Assembly (NCBI GenBank): GCA_018141845.1
Contig: CP073340.1
Location: forward strand, 98,501 to 162,500
Source: Lachnospiraceae bacterium oral taxon 096
Lineage (GTDB): Bacteria > Bacillota > Clostridia > Lachnospirales > Lachnospiraceae
Length of the DNA: 64,000 nucleotides
Reading direction: 5' to 3'
Shown: positions 7,902 to 17,682 of the stretch, piece after piece
Layout of the letters: every line of letters begins with the position of its first letter
How positions within the stretch are numbered: position 1 is the first letter of the stretch
Program-made: the position numbers and the translations under genes
The notes under the pieces: model-generated
Told to the model about the DNA's origin: nothing
Database searches by the model: none
The model's input: the letters and a program-made list of their open reading frames with translations, nothing else

Positions 7902-10199
7902 TTAAATATCCAAAATTGTATCTACCTTTTTTTGAATGTCATTGAGCCAATCCAAACGCCTTTGTGCCTCTTCCAATTTCTTTTGTGCCTCCTTTTCATC
8001 ACTGGCACATTCTTTCAACTCATTAAGTTTTTCCTTTAATATCTCATCCAATTCGTCAAACTTACCTGCAAAATCTCTCTTGATTCTTTTGGTTGCTTCC
8101 TTTGCATAGTTCTGAGCTGCAGCACTATTCTCATAGAGATTCTCCTGAATTGGTGCAAAAAACTTTTGAGACAATTCTTCTCTATCAACATATTCCACAT
8201 CCTTATATACGGTTTTCCAATGACCAGATTTTTGAAACCAAGTCCAAGGTTTGTACCAAGCTTTATCTGTGTTTTCAACCCACTGTTCCCCATCCTTTAC
8301 TTTCTTTATTTTTGTCAAGTTTTCAACCATTAATGAGTTATCCGAAATCTCTCCCTCCATCATTTCAAATGGACTAAATGCAATATTGCCAACATCAATA
8401 TCCTCCACTAAGTCTGCCAATCTTCTCTTATATTGATCAAGCAAATCTTCCGCACTCTTTTGAACATTATTGCTGATAAGATTTTCCAACTCCACCTTAA
8501 CCTCTGCTTGAAGATTTTCTGCAAACTTAGTAAATTGCAAAAAAACATCCGCAGCCTTCGTTACTGAAAGCTCCCTCTTTTGTTTTGCTTGAAAAGGATT
8601 CCCACAATATTGAGAAGGAGCCAAATATTTCGTAATCTTTTCCTGAGCTTTCTTAATAACATCATTGGCCACCCTTACCATTTCCTTGTCATAATTAATG
8701 GCCGCAATTTGATCCTTAAACTTCTTTGCTTCCTCTCCACTCTGAAGCTTTGCCTCAATCCTATTAATTTGTTCTACAATGGCATCTTTTTCTTCTTGCT
8801 TTGAAGCGATTTCCTTCTTTGTATTCTCAAAAGACTGAGCACTTTCAAGCTTTTTAAGGAAGGTATCCACAATATTTTTGATCTTTGCTGTCTTGGCATA
8901 CTTGACAACATACATCTTGATGGCTTCTTCGATTGGAACAATTCCAGAATGAATCAATGCCTGCTCATTTGTATTTTCTTTGCTTATGGCATCTGCCAAT
9001 CTATTTTCCACAATTTTTTTGGATGATCCTGACAATGGTGCATACTTTTCAAAGTGCATTTCTTCATTTCTGTTAAACTTACGCACCTTACCTTTTGCAT
9101 CATAAACTTCATCGTCATCTTCATCATTGCTCTGTGCTAAGATGGTTCGAATATTTAATGCTGTAAGTGCTGATGCAGGATAGATATTTGGATTTTCAAT
9201 GCCATTGTCTGCAAGATACTCCCTTACTTTTTTAATCGCACTCTCAACGCTATCCTCACCCTTTTTGAAGTCGTCCAACTTGTTCAACACAAAGATAAAA
9301 CGATCTCTTGACTGCTTTCCTCCGACCTTCATGCTCTCAGCGACATGACTAAGCAAATTGTTGTCATCATCGACAGCCAACTGAGTTGCATTCATAATGT
9401 AGAGGACCAATGTCTTTGATGACTCAGAAAGCATATGGAAGGTCGCTACTCTGTGCTCTGGATCACGGGCATTGTTTGGTCCCGGAGTGTCCACAAGTAC
9501 CAAAGCAACATCGTCTTTTGCTTTGACAAATGGAATATCTCCTTCGATGTGAATTCTTGCAACATCTGGATTGGCATTCAAACGCTCCATCACAGCATAG
9601 GTAAGATTAAACTGTTGTTCAATCTGATTTCCATCCTTATCAAATACCTGTGCATTAAAACTCTCCTCATCATTATCCTTAATTTCTGTAATGGTTGCCG
9701 TACAAGCCTCTTGCCTGGCTGGCATCAATTTCTGTCCCAGTAAGGAATTGATCAAGGTTGACTTTCCAGCACTCATTGTTGCAACGACATTCACTTCAAA
9801 ATCACTGCTCTTTGCTAACCTAAATGCCCTGTCAAGATCAGGATCTCTAAACTCTTCAAATGGTCCTTTCTTAATTTCCTCAAAAATTCCGTCAATGACT
9901 TTTTCTTTATCCTTCGCCTCTTTTGCCGGAATATGCTTTACGCTAATTTCAATATCCTGCTTTTTTGCTTCCTGTGCAGCAGCAAGAACATCTTCATAGT
10001 CTAAAGTAGTGCCCTGAAACTCAATCTCAAACTTCCTAGTACCACACTCCTCACAAAGAATTTCTGGTAAATGATCAACCCATTCCTGAAGGCGCTGGTC
10101 TGGTCGATTTAATTGGCTATTGTTTTTAATTTTCTTTCCATCAATCAATATCTCGGTTGTCACTCGATATGGATTGTACTTAATAAATACTTTTTTCAT
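7902..10199 (-). CDS. Dynamin-like GTPase, full length with helical trunk
   Basis: 765 aa from the ATG at 10199, picked because GAGGGGG sits about 10 bp upstream; the upstream in-frame extension overlaps that site and is unlikely to be coding. GTPase motifs: G1 ATMSAGKST (about 139-148), G3 DTPGP (237-241), G4 NKLD (306-309). Spacing and sequence are of the bacterial dynamin-like family. After the GTPase comes a long coiled-coil/helical part (about 420-765) with repeated Lys/Glu-rich heptads, the expected neck and trunk. A small Trp/aromatic patch (TDKAWYKPWTWFQKSGHWK) interrupts the helices and could insert into membrane. An N-terminal ~110-residue domain precedes the GTPase. Family role: membrane remodelling; in bacteria, some pairs act in vesicle release or phage defence. 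Pairing with the shorter GTPase upstream is probable. Confidence 0.8.
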   Translation of the reverse strand: MKKVFIKYNPYRVTTEILIDGKKIKNNSQLNRPDQRLQEWVDHLPEILCEECGTRKFEIEFQGTTLDYEDVLAAAQEAKKQDIEISVKHIPAKEAKDKEKVIDGIFEEIKKGPFEEFRDPDLDRAFRLAKSSDFEVNVVATMSAGKSTLINSLLGQKLMPARQEACTATITEIKDNDEESFNAQVFDKDGNQIEQQFNLTYAVMERLNANPDVARIHIEGDIPFVKAKDDVALVLVDTPGPNNARDPEHRVATFHMLSESSKTLVLYIMNATQLAVDDDNNLLSHVAESMKVGGKQSRDRFIFVLNKLDDFKKGEDSVESAIKKVREYLADNGIENPNIYPASALTALNIRTILAQSNDEDDDEVYDAKGKVRKFNRNEEMHFEKYAPLSGSSKKIVENRLADAISKENTNEQALIHSGIVPIEEAIKMYVVKYAKTAKIKNIVDTFLKKLESAQSFENTKKEIASKQEEKDAIVEQINRIEAKLQSGEEAKKFKDQIAAINYDKEMVRVANDVIKKAQEKITKYLAPSQYCGNPFQAKQKRELSVTKAADVFLQFTKFAENLQAEVKVELENLISNNVQKSAEDLLDQYKRRLADLVEDIDVGNIAFSPFEMMEGEISDNSLMVENLTKIKKVKDGEQWVENTDKAWYKPWTWFQKSGHWKTVYKDVEYVDREELSQKFFAPIQENLYENSAAAQNYAKEATKRIKRDFAGKFDELDEILKEKLNELKECASDEKEAQKKLEEAQRRLDWLNDIQKKVDTILDI

Positions 10200-10215
10200 T
10201 ATGAACATTCCCCCT

Positions 10216-11514
10216 CTAATTAAAAATAATATCTTCAAGCAATAATATGCCAGAGTGAACTAATACATCTGCAAACTCATTATCTTTCTTGTCGGAAATA
10301 TCGACCTCATTGGGATAATAAGTCGGATAAGAGAATTCTTCCCTACTCAATTTTCTCTTTAGAAATTCCAACTCCTCTTGCTCATCTTCATTTAATTTTT
10401 CCCCATACATACTCATCTTCGCCAAATATGCTGCATATGTGGAAATTGGATAAACCTTTGGATCAGGAAAACCAAGCTTTTCTAAATCCTTTCTTACTGT
10501 CTTCATTGTCCCTGCTACAGAGTCTGCTCCCTTCTTGAACCGATCCATTCGATTGACAAGGAAAATAATATTTCCATTGTAATTTTCCTTCACAAAGCTC
10601 AAATGCCGCATATCATCGTCAGATCCAATGTTCTCTCCATTAAACAGATACAAAAGCAAATCACATTTTATAGTTTTAATTGTCTCATGAGACATCTCCT
10701 TGTGATCGCTTTCCATTGATGAATTCACCCCTGGAGTATCAATAAAGCACACTCTTGTATCCACATCCCAAAGAGAACGAAATCTCGCACCTACATGAAT
10801 TTCATTGCTGTCATTTGCTTCATTGTCCTCCATCAAAATTTCCTCTGTGGCATCCAATTCAAGATCATGATCCCACTCATAAATAAGTCCATCCTCTCCA
10901 GCTTTATTATGAAGATAATGAATTTTAGCTGTACAGGTTGTATTTTGCATCTTATTTACTTTTTTCCCTGAAAGTGCATTCAACAAGGTAGATTTTCCAG
11001 CACTCATATTTGCTGTAACCATAATTCTCTTTTCTGTTCTTCCCAAAAATTCTCGATTTTTCCAAATCACTTCATACATTGGCTTGAGAACAGGAATTTT
11101 TTCAATTATTGTTTGATTTCCAGTATGATAAAATGCAAGAAACAACGCCAATAGTTTGTTCTTGTATTTCTCTCCATAGAGCTGAATCACACCTTTCAAA
11201 ACCTGATCGCCTTTTTTTCTGTCATTCAATGCGGTAATAAACAAACAATCTGTGAGCAAAAAATACCGAAAATAATGATAATTAAAACAATTTTTAAATA
11301 ACTCATAAAAATTAAAGCCTTTGTCTTCCTGACTGCCATCACATAACTTTAAAGAATAGAGCTGAATCATCGATTCAACCCATAAATCTTTACTTCCCAT
11401 TTCAGCAATTAATTGCTTTAATAAATTTATATACTTCGTCTTTAACTGCAAATTCATTTTGGCTACTGGATGTAAATCTAAATATTGTTGTATCTCCAAC
11501 ATTGATGCCCTCAT
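10216..11514 (-). CDS. Short dynamin-like GTPase lacking the trunk
   Basis: 432 aa. An N-terminal helical region of ~155 residues is followed by a dynamin-type GTPase: G1 ANMSAGKST (168-176), G3 DTPG (259-262), G4 NRMD (321-324). The C-terminus stops just after the motif DVLVHSGILLLEDIIFN, which corresponds to the point (ALIHSGIVPIEEAIKMY) where the downstream partner continues into its neck. No helical trunk follows, so it either lost it or was built as a GTPase-only subunit. The start has GTGAGGT 7 bp upstream. It lies 10 bp after the regulator gene and 16 bp before the long GTPase gene. Inferred role: partner forming a mixed GTPase pair with the long protein, as known for two-gene bacterial dynamin systems. 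Confidence 0.75.
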   Translation of the reverse strand: MRASMLEIQQYLDLHPVAKMNLQLKTKYINLLKQLIAEMGSKDLWVESMIQLYSLKLCDGSQEDKGFNFYELFKNCFNYHYFRYFLLTDCLFITALNDRKKGDQVLKGVIQLYGEKYKNKLLALFLAFYHTGNQTIIEKIPVLKPMYEVIWKNREFLGRTEKRIMVTANMSAGKSTLLNALSGKKVNKMQNTTCTAKIHYLHNKAGEDGLIYEWDHDLELDATEEILMEDNEANDSNEIHVGARFRSLWDVDTRVCFIDTPGVNSSMESDHKEMSHETIKTIKCDLLLYLFNGENIGSDDDMRHLSFVKENYNGNIIFLVNRMDRFKKGADSVAGTMKTVRKDLEKLGFPDPKVYPISTYAAYLAKMSMYGEKLNEDEQEELEFLKRKLSREEFSYPTYYPNEVDISDKKDNEFADVLVHSGILLLEDIIFN

Positions 11515-11524
11515 CGGTCATACC

Positions 11525-12484
11525 TCACTTTATTTCAATATTTTTTATCATCTCACCTTGGCTTCTAAGCCACATTTCTATACCCTTCCCAAAGACTTCA
11601 GCTGTTATGGTGTAGATTCCTTCTTTCTCACTTTCAATCTTTGCTGTTGGCAGTCTATCAAGAATTGCTTCAACAGAATGTCCGGAATAAGTAAATCTAA
11701 CCCTCTGCAATTTTCCTCCATACATAAATTGAATTCTCTTTCTAAATTCCCCTTCTTCAAATCGATTTGCGTATGGAATATGGAATTTTTCAGACATAAC
11801 TTGATACTCCTTGATCCGATCAATTCGATAAATCGTTGGATATGAATCATTAAAAATATCAAATTTTTCTCTAACTTTTTCATCATCTATAAATGCTGTG
11901 ATATAAAAATAGTATTCAGAAAACATAATCGAAACTGGTTGAATTCGCCTCTTGACGATTGCCCGATCCTTTGTTCGTTGATAATCAATACTTACATAGT
12001 GATGTTCTCTGATTGCCTTTCCAATATCCCACATCTTTTGAATAAATTCAGATCTATGTTGCAACTCAATATAGTGATATTGCTCATTCTGAATAAGTTC
12101 TGTAATTTCTCTTCGATTAGCTTTTGGAACACAACATTTCAGAAGTCTTGAAATAAGACTATTCATTTCTCTCTTCGTAAATGCTCGGCTATCTAATAGA
12201 ATTTTGCAAATAGCTAAAATCTCACCATTTTTTAGCTTCATATCATAAATTTTCTCTAAGCGATATCCCTTTGCATCTCGATCATAAATTACTGTATTGA
12301 TAACACCTTTTTCTACAGATGCCATATCCATATATTCTCGAATATCTTCAATATCTCTTTGAATACTTCGCTCATTTACACTGTAATTCTGAGCTTCTAC
12401 TGCTTTGTCAATGGTATAACCATTCATTAGTTTCGAGTAAATTCCCAAAACTCTTTTTACTTTGTCTTTTCCCTCTTCCTTCAT
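11525..12484 (-). CDS. WYL-domain transcriptional regulator
   Basis: 319 aa. The N-terminal ~65 residues form a DeoR/HTH_11-like winged helix (YTIDKAVEAQNYSVNERSIQRD, so RSIQRD is the recognition-helix end). The middle and C-terminal parts show the WYL layout: VKRRIQPVSIMFSEYYFYITAFI followed by YRIDRIKEYQVM, and a C-terminal WCX-like domain ending SQGEMIKNI. WYL proteins sense ligands such as nucleic acid pieces and often control phage-defence operons. It is the first gene of the eight-gene minus-strand operon, with RBS GAGGA 6 bp before the ATG, and so probably autoregulates it. A TTGTCA box and a TATACT/TATATG run lie just upstream, but spacing is not ideal. Confidence 0.8.
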   Translation of the reverse strand: MKEEGKDKVKRVLGIYSKLMNGYTIDKAVEAQNYSVNERSIQRDIEDIREYMDMASVEKGVINTVIYDRDAKGYRLEKIYDMKLKNGEILAICKILLDSRAFTKREMNSLISRLLKCCVPKANRREITELIQNEQYHYIELQHRSEFIQKMWDIGKAIREHHYVSIDYQRTKDRAIVKRRIQPVSIMFSEYYFYITAFIDDEKVREKFDIFNDSYPTIYRIDRIKEYQVMSEKFHIPYANRFEEGEFRKRIQFMYGGKLQRVRFTYSGHSVEAILDRLPTAKIESEKEGIYTITAEVFGKGIEMWLRSQGEMIKNIEIK

Positions 12485-13096
12485 ACGATCCTCATATAGT
12501 ATAAAATTTTAGGATGACAATATCTGTCCTTCTACATTTTTTCTTTTATATTTTTGAATCCAATGCTGTGTATAACTTGTTTATATTAACTTAATTATTA
12601 CATTTTTCTATATTTTTATCAAAATCCTTCTAATATTATATATATATATATGCATTGTCAATAAAGTATTACACATCTTAATAACCTTATACAAATCTCT
12701 AAACAATTATTCTCAGTACAAAATAATTTAGTTTATCAACTACTGTGCTCCTTTCTATGCTCTTCCGCTTAATATAATAAAATTTCACTTTCACTCAAGT
12801 ATATTTTTGAAAAATATCATAATCAACTTATATGCTGACTCATTGATCACAATCTACTTTCGTGCCTCTCCAAGGATCTAAAATTGATATCTCCCCCTCA
12901 CAACCTGTATATTTTAAGGTATTCTCGCACCTTTTCCCAAATCTGACTCTGATGTGAAAATTTTATTTTGCACTTCCAAATAATATTTTTAGATTTCCTT
13001 TTAGGTTTATATAGATATCTATTCTGAATTTTGCTATAATGTATATTGTAGGTTTGTAGGTATTATCACATATTACTTCTTAAGGAGTGTTTTGAC
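12485..13096. promoter_or_regulatory. 612-bp divergent intergenic region between the WYL operon and the dnd operon
   Basis: Very AT-rich, no gene. It holds a TA dinucleotide run near 12635-12652. It must contain both divergent promoters, and is longer than expected for that alone, so it may hold operators or a small RNA that I cannot identify by eye. Confidence 0.5.
13013..13040 (+). promoter_or_regulatory. Probable sigma-A promoter of dndBCDEA
   Basis: A perfect -10 TATAAT at 13035-13040 with a weak -35 TAGATA 17 bp upstream. The start would be near 13047, about 50 bp before the dndB ATG, which has TAAGGAG at 13081-13087. Confidence 0.55.
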
Positions 13097-14119
13097 ATGA
13101 ATCTTGCTAAATTCAGCTTTCCTGCTGTAAAAGGGATACAAGCGAATATGGAATACTATGTTACTATGGTTCCCCTTGGTTGTATTCCCAAGCTATTTAC
13201 ATTCAGTGATGAGAATATGCCACCGGAAGTGCGATCACAGAGAACACTGAATAAATCTCGTATTCCAGAAATGTGCAACTACATTCTTCAGAATCCAACT
13301 TCTTATGTTTTTTCAGCATTAACTGCATCCATAGATGGGGAATTATGCTTCGATCCAGCTAGCCCTGATAATTCCACTGTTGGAACTTTATCAATTGATA
13401 TGTCTGCAAAGCTACTTATTAATGATGGTCAACATAGGAAGGCTGCTATAGCGGCTGCATTAAAAAAGAATCCAAACCTTAAATATGAACACATTTCCAT
13501 GGTTCTTTATCATGACATAGGATTAAAGCGATCTCAGCAGATGTTTTCTGATTTAAATAGGTTCGCTATTAGACCTACTCAATCCCTGAATATCTTGTAT
13601 GACACACGTGGAAAGACCTCTATCCTCGTTAAGGAAGTTATTGATGCAATCCCAGGCTTCAATACATTAGTAGATAAAGAACACACTTCCGTCCCAAATA
13701 GATCTGTAGCATTATTCACACTTAGTGCATTCTATCGTGGAACCACTGCTCTTTTAAAGAATTTAGAACTATCCCTGGAGGAGCAACGTAACTTTGCAAT
13801 AAAATACTGGACTACGGTATATGAAAATATGCCTGAATGGCAAAGGGTTAATATCGGCGAAGTGAAATCCTCTGTTGTCCGCAAAGAATCCCTTTCTCCA
13901 CTAAGCATCACAATAAAGGCACTTGGAGAAATCGGAAATTCATTCTATACAAAGTATCCCCAATCTTGGGACACAAAATTAAAAAAACTAAAAAATGTTG
14001 ATTGGAGTAAAAAGAACAAAAGCTGGGCTGATGGAATAATCGTTAACGGGAGCGTTCAATTATCCCGTGCCACTCAACAGGAAATGATTAATAAAATAGA
14101 AAAAAAACTAACGGAGTGA
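13097..14119 (+). CDS. dndB: DndB, DGQHR-family regulator of DNA phosphorothioation
   Basis: 340 aa. It has the diagnostic DGQHR motif (LLINDGQHRKAAIAAAL, about residues 112-128) and the later QMFSDLNRFAIRPTQSLN, both shared by DndB proteins (ParB-like fold). DndB is not required for sulfur insertion; it acts as a negative regulator of dnd transcription and adjusts which sites are modified. First gene of the plus-strand operon, RBS TAAGGAG with 9-bp spacing. Its stop is 5 bp before the dndC ATG. Confidence 0.92.
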   Translation: MNLAKFSFPAVKGIQANMEYYVTMVPLGCIPKLFTFSDENMPPEVRSQRTLNKSRIPEMCNYILQNPTSYVFSALTASIDGELCFDPASPDNSTVGTLSIDMSAKLLINDGQHRKAAIAAALKKNPNLKYEHISMVLYHDIGLKRSQQMFSDLNRFAIRPTQSLNILYDTRGKTSILVKEVIDAIPGFNTLVDKEHTSVPNRSVALFTLSAFYRGTTALLKNLELSLEEQRNFAIKYWTTVYENMPEWQRVNIGEVKSSVVRKESLSPLSITIKALGEIGNSFYTKYPQSWDTKLKKLKNVDWSKKNKSWADGIIVNGSVQLSRATQQEMINKIEKKLTE

Positions 14120-14124
14120 TAAAC

Positions 14125-15678
14125 ATGGCAACTGTATTAACGAAGAAGCTTTTGCAAGAGACAATCAAAACTATTCAACAGGTTTATATGGAAGACAACA
14201 TTCCATGGATTTGTGGATATAGTGGTGGTAAGGACTCTTCTGCTGTTGTCCAATTAGTTTGGATGGCATTGCAACAGCTTCCTAAAGAAAAAAGGACAAA
14301 AACGGTGCACATTATTAGCACAGACACTTTAGTAGAATCTCCTGTTGTGGCATTGTGGGCCAGCGAGTCTCTAAAAAAAATGAAGATAGCTGCTGATAAA
14401 GAGCATGATTATCTTCCACTTATACCACATCGTCTTACACCTCAAATACAGAATACTTTTTGGGTAAACCTTATCGGTCGTGGTTATCCCACTCCACGTG
14501 TAAACTTCAGATGGTGTACTGACCGTTTGAAAATTGACGCATCAAACCAATTCATCAAGAGCATTCTTGCTGCTGAAAGCGAAGCCATCTTAGTACTTGG
14601 TTCTAGAAAAGCTGAAAGTGCAACACGCCGAAAGGTTATGGAAGAATACGAAGAAAAAAGATATCGAGAGCACCTAAGTCCAAACGGTTCCTACCCTAAT
14701 ACTTATGTATTCACACCTATCGAGAACTGGGAAGACTCAATGGTCTGGCAATTCCTTATGCAGCACGATAATCCGTGGGGACACTCAAACAAAGATCTTC
14801 TTGCAATGTATAGAGGTGCATCCACTGATAACGAATGTCCGCTTGTGGTTGAAAGTGGCACTCCATCTTGTGGTGGTAGCCGAATGGGATGTTGGGTCTG
14901 CACAATGGTCACTGAAGACAAATCCCTGTCTGCAATGATTCAGAATGATGAAGAAAAAGCCTGGATGCTTCCTTTACTTGACTTCCGTAACTACATAGCA
15001 GGTTACAAGCAAGACAGCGAACTCACTCAAAACGAAATAGACAGAAGAAGAAGAGATTTCCGACGAATGGCTGGTAATCTCACCTGGCATAATAACCGCC
15101 TTGTTCACGGTCCTTACATAAAAAATGTTCGTGAGGATTTTCTAAGACGGCTTTTAAAATTACAACTGTTTATTCAAAAAAACGGTCCAAAAGAGGTGAA
15201 AAAAATTGAATTGATAACCATGGACGAACTGCGGTTCATTCGCAAAATATGGCTGAATGAAAAGCACGAGTTTGATGATACTCTTCCCATAATTTATAAG
15301 GAAGTAATGGGTAAAGACTTTGAAGATAACAGCATAATCAAAAATAAGTACTTTGGAAAAGATGAGTGGGATATACTCTCCGATGTATGTCAGGAACTAT
15401 ATCCCGATCATAAACTTCTTCTTGAATTAGGTAGTAGTTTACTCGATATGGAAGCAAAAAACTCTGCTATAAGTGCACGCCGAAATGTTGTAAAGAATAT
15501 TGAAACAAAAATAAAGCACGCTTATTTTAAGAATGAAGAAGACGCAGAGGAAATGTTACATATGCGTAGAAAAAGACAAGGCCTAGTTGATGATAGTATT
15601 TATGCCAACGAAGAGTATTCAGATACTGATGAACCAATAAATACTTCTCCAACTGCTTTAAAAGGGGAGGATTGCTAA
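14125..15678 (+). CDS. dndC: DndC, PP-loop sulfurtransferase of DNA phosphorothioation
   Basis: About 517 aa. The PP-loop ATP-pyrophosphatase motif YSGGKDSSAVV is near residue 35, like PAPS reductases. Cysteines for an Fe-S cluster are present: FRWCTDRLK and then a group TPSCGGSRMGCWVCTMV. DndC activates the DNA phosphate by adenylation and passes sulfur from DndA to the backbone. I place the start at the ATG at 14125, after CGGAG; an in-frame GTG at 14116 overlaps the dndB stop and is less likely. The stop is directly adjacent to dndD. Confidence 0.92.
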   Translation: MATVLTKKLLQETIKTIQQVYMEDNIPWICGYSGGKDSSAVVQLVWMALQQLPKEKRTKTVHIISTDTLVESPVVALWASESLKKMKIAADKEHDYLPLIPHRLTPQIQNTFWVNLIGRGYPTPRVNFRWCTDRLKIDASNQFIKSILAAESEAILVLGSRKAESATRRKVMEEYEEKRYREHLSPNGSYPNTYVFTPIENWEDSMVWQFLMQHDNPWGHSNKDLLAMYRGASTDNECPLVVESGTPSCGGSRMGCWVCTMVTEDKSLSAMIQNDEEKAWMLPLLDFRNYIAGYKQDSELTQNEIDRRRRDFRRMAGNLTWHNNRLVHGPYIKNVREDFLRRLLKLQLFIQKNGPKEVKKIELITMDELRFIRKIWLNEKHEFDDTLPIIYKEVMGKDFEDNSIIKNKYFGKDEWDILSDVCQELYPDHKLLLELGSSLLDMEAKNSAISARRNVVKNIETKIKHAYFKNEEDAEEMLHMRRKRQGLVDDSIYANEEYSDTDEPINTSPTALKGEDC

Positions 15679-17682
15679 ATGTACTTTTCAGAAATCGAAT
15701 TATACAACTTTGGCATTTACAAAGGTCAACAGAATATTGAACTGATTGATCAGCAAAAGAAACAGAATATAACACTTGTTGGAGGAATGAATGGTCGTGG
15801 AAAAACAACTATTCTTGATGCTATATTCCTGTGCCTATATGGACGTAAAGCCATCGAATATATCGTAGGTAAAAAAGAAGCCTATAACAAAGTGCTTAAA
15901 AACAGGATAAACAAATCTGCTGTTGATAAAACAACCCATGTAAAGGTTACAATGGTCATGGATAATGATGAAAATACCATCATCTCTATAACCAGAATAT
16001 GGTCTCAAACAGATAGTAAGATTGCAACAGATCTGATCGTAGAAAAAAACGGCATTAAAGATAGCTATCTCTCAGAAAACTGGGAATATTATGTGGAAGA
16101 ACTTATCCCCTATGGTATCGCTAAATTTTTCTTTTTCGACAATGAAAAAATAAGCCAAATTGCTGACGATGATGCGTTTGATAAAATAAAGGATTCCATC
16201 AAATCTGTTATGGGTGTTACAACCGTTGAAACCCTTTGTGCACATATCGAGAAAATACGAAAAGAAAAAAATGCCAGCCTGAAAAAATCATCGACTTCTG
16301 CATTGACAAAAGAATCCGAAGAGTTATCAACAACTATAGAACAATGTGAAACAAAAATACGGAATCTTTATGCTCAGCGTGCCGGCCTATTTCCTGAACT
16401 TGAAAAAACAGTTAATAAGTTGGAAGAAACCGAACAGTCTTTCTGGAAAAAAGGCGGAAATCTTGGATTAAACCACGATGACATAATCAGAGATCAACAT
16501 GAATTAAAAGACAGAGAAAGCACACTTAAAGGACAAGCTATAGCTTTGGCTTCCAATCCCGCTACTCCTATATGTCTGTGCAAGGAACTTGCTGTAACAA
16601 CATACAACAGGATTATGTCCAGTGAAGAATCCCGTGCTGTTAAGTATTCATATCCGATTGTATCAAAGCTATATAAAGTGCTACTCGAAGAGTTTAAGAG
16701 CAGCTTTCCTGCTTCAACAGACTCATACAAAACTCTTTCAATGCTTGTAAATACTCAACTCAAAAAGCTTGAAGACGAGATCGAAACAGAAGCTGTTAAT
16801 ATTATTACGCCTTTAGCCAAATCTCTTGTGGAAAAATTCATAAGTGAAGATATAACACGGATATCATCCGAAGCGATAAGTATTATTTCAGAAAACCAAA
16901 AAGTTATAACTGAGCTAGAGCAATTAGAAGTTCACCTGAGCAGTAGTGCCGAAAAGAATGATACTATCAAGCTCCTTAACGAAATAAAGGAATTACAGGC
17001 CAAGAAAACCAAGCTAGAAACAGAGATATCTAGATGTGATGTTCAAATTCACTCCGCTCAGTTTGAAAAAGAACAAATTGAACATCAGCTAAACAAAGTA
17101 CTCTTGAAAATTGCAAGTAATGCAGATACAAGCGATGATAATGTGCGAATAATTGAGTATTCAACCATGATATTAGATGTAATGCATGAATTTGTTCACC
17201 GACTGCAAACTCAAAAAGTCAATATTCTTGAAAAGAACATCACTTCCTGTTTTAAGTTCCTTGCCCAAAAGCAAGCCATAATAACATCCATTACCATTGA
17301 CCCTAAAACGCTTGATATTATCTTGAAGGATTACCAAGGTGGTGTACTCCTTAAGGATCAGTTATCTGCTGGAGAAAAGCAAATGTTCGCTATATCAATA
17401 TTATGGGGGCTTGCTCTTTCATCTGGCTATAAGCTCCCAGTAATAATTGATACGCCTATGGCTCGACTTGATTCCGTGCACAGAAGCAACTTTATCAACA
17501 AATATCTTCCAAATGCAAGCTCTCAGGTAATTGTTCTCTCTACAGACGAAGAAATTAATGGAAAATACCTGGATGATATAAAAGTATATGTTAATAAGGC
17601 ATACACTCTTATATATAATGACTCCGAAAAATGTAGTACTATAGAACCAGGATATTTTGGAGGTAGATATAATGATCTGTAA
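15679..17682 (+). CDS. dndD: DndD, SMC-like ATPase of DNA phosphorothioation
   Basis: 667 aa. Walker A GMNGRGKTT at about residues 35-43 and the C-terminal pair LSAGEKQMFAISILWGLAL (ABC signature) with PVIIDTPMARLD (Walker B) define a Rad50/SMC-type ATPase. The centre (about 190-500) is long coiled coil. DndD is needed for the modification step and is thought to alter DNA structure or supply energy. The RBS is GGGGAGG. It shares its end with the start of dndE (11-bp overlap), so the two are translationally coupled. Confidence 0.93.
   Translation: MYFSEIELYNFGIYKGQQNIELIDQQKKQNITLVGGMNGRGKTTILDAIFLCLYGRKAIEYIVGKKEAYNKVLKNRINKSAVDKTTHVKVTMVMDNDENTIISITRIWSQTDSKIATDLIVEKNGIKDSYLSENWEYYVEELIPYGIAKFFFFDNEKISQIADDDAFDKIKDSIKSVMGVTTVETLCAHIEKIRKEKNASLKKSSTSALTKESEELSTTIEQCETKIRNLYAQRAGLFPELEKTVNKLEETEQSFWKKGGNLGLNHDDIIRDQHELKDRESTLKGQAIALASNPATPICLCKELAVTTYNRIMSSEESRAVKYSYPIVSKLYKVLLEEFKSSFPASTDSYKTLSMLVNTQLKKLEDEIETEAVNIITPLAKSLVEKFISEDITRISSEAISIISENQKVITELEQLEVHLSSSAEKNDTIKLLNEIKELQAKKTKLETEISRCDVQIHSAQFEKEQIEHQLNKVLLKIASNADTSDDNVRIIEYSTMILDVMHEFVHRLQTQKVNILEKNITSCFKFLAQKQAIITSITIDPKTLDIILKDYQGGVLLKDQLSAGEKQMFAISILWGLALSSGYKLPVIIDTPMARLDSVHRSNFINKYLPNASSQVIVLSTDEEINGKYLDDIKVYVNKAYTLIYNDSEKCSTIEPGYFGGRYNDL

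Noticed and set aside
12631..12654. TA-rich run that could be an origin or unwinding element
   Set aside because: Only a short TA repeat; no dnaA boxes or iterons are visible around it.
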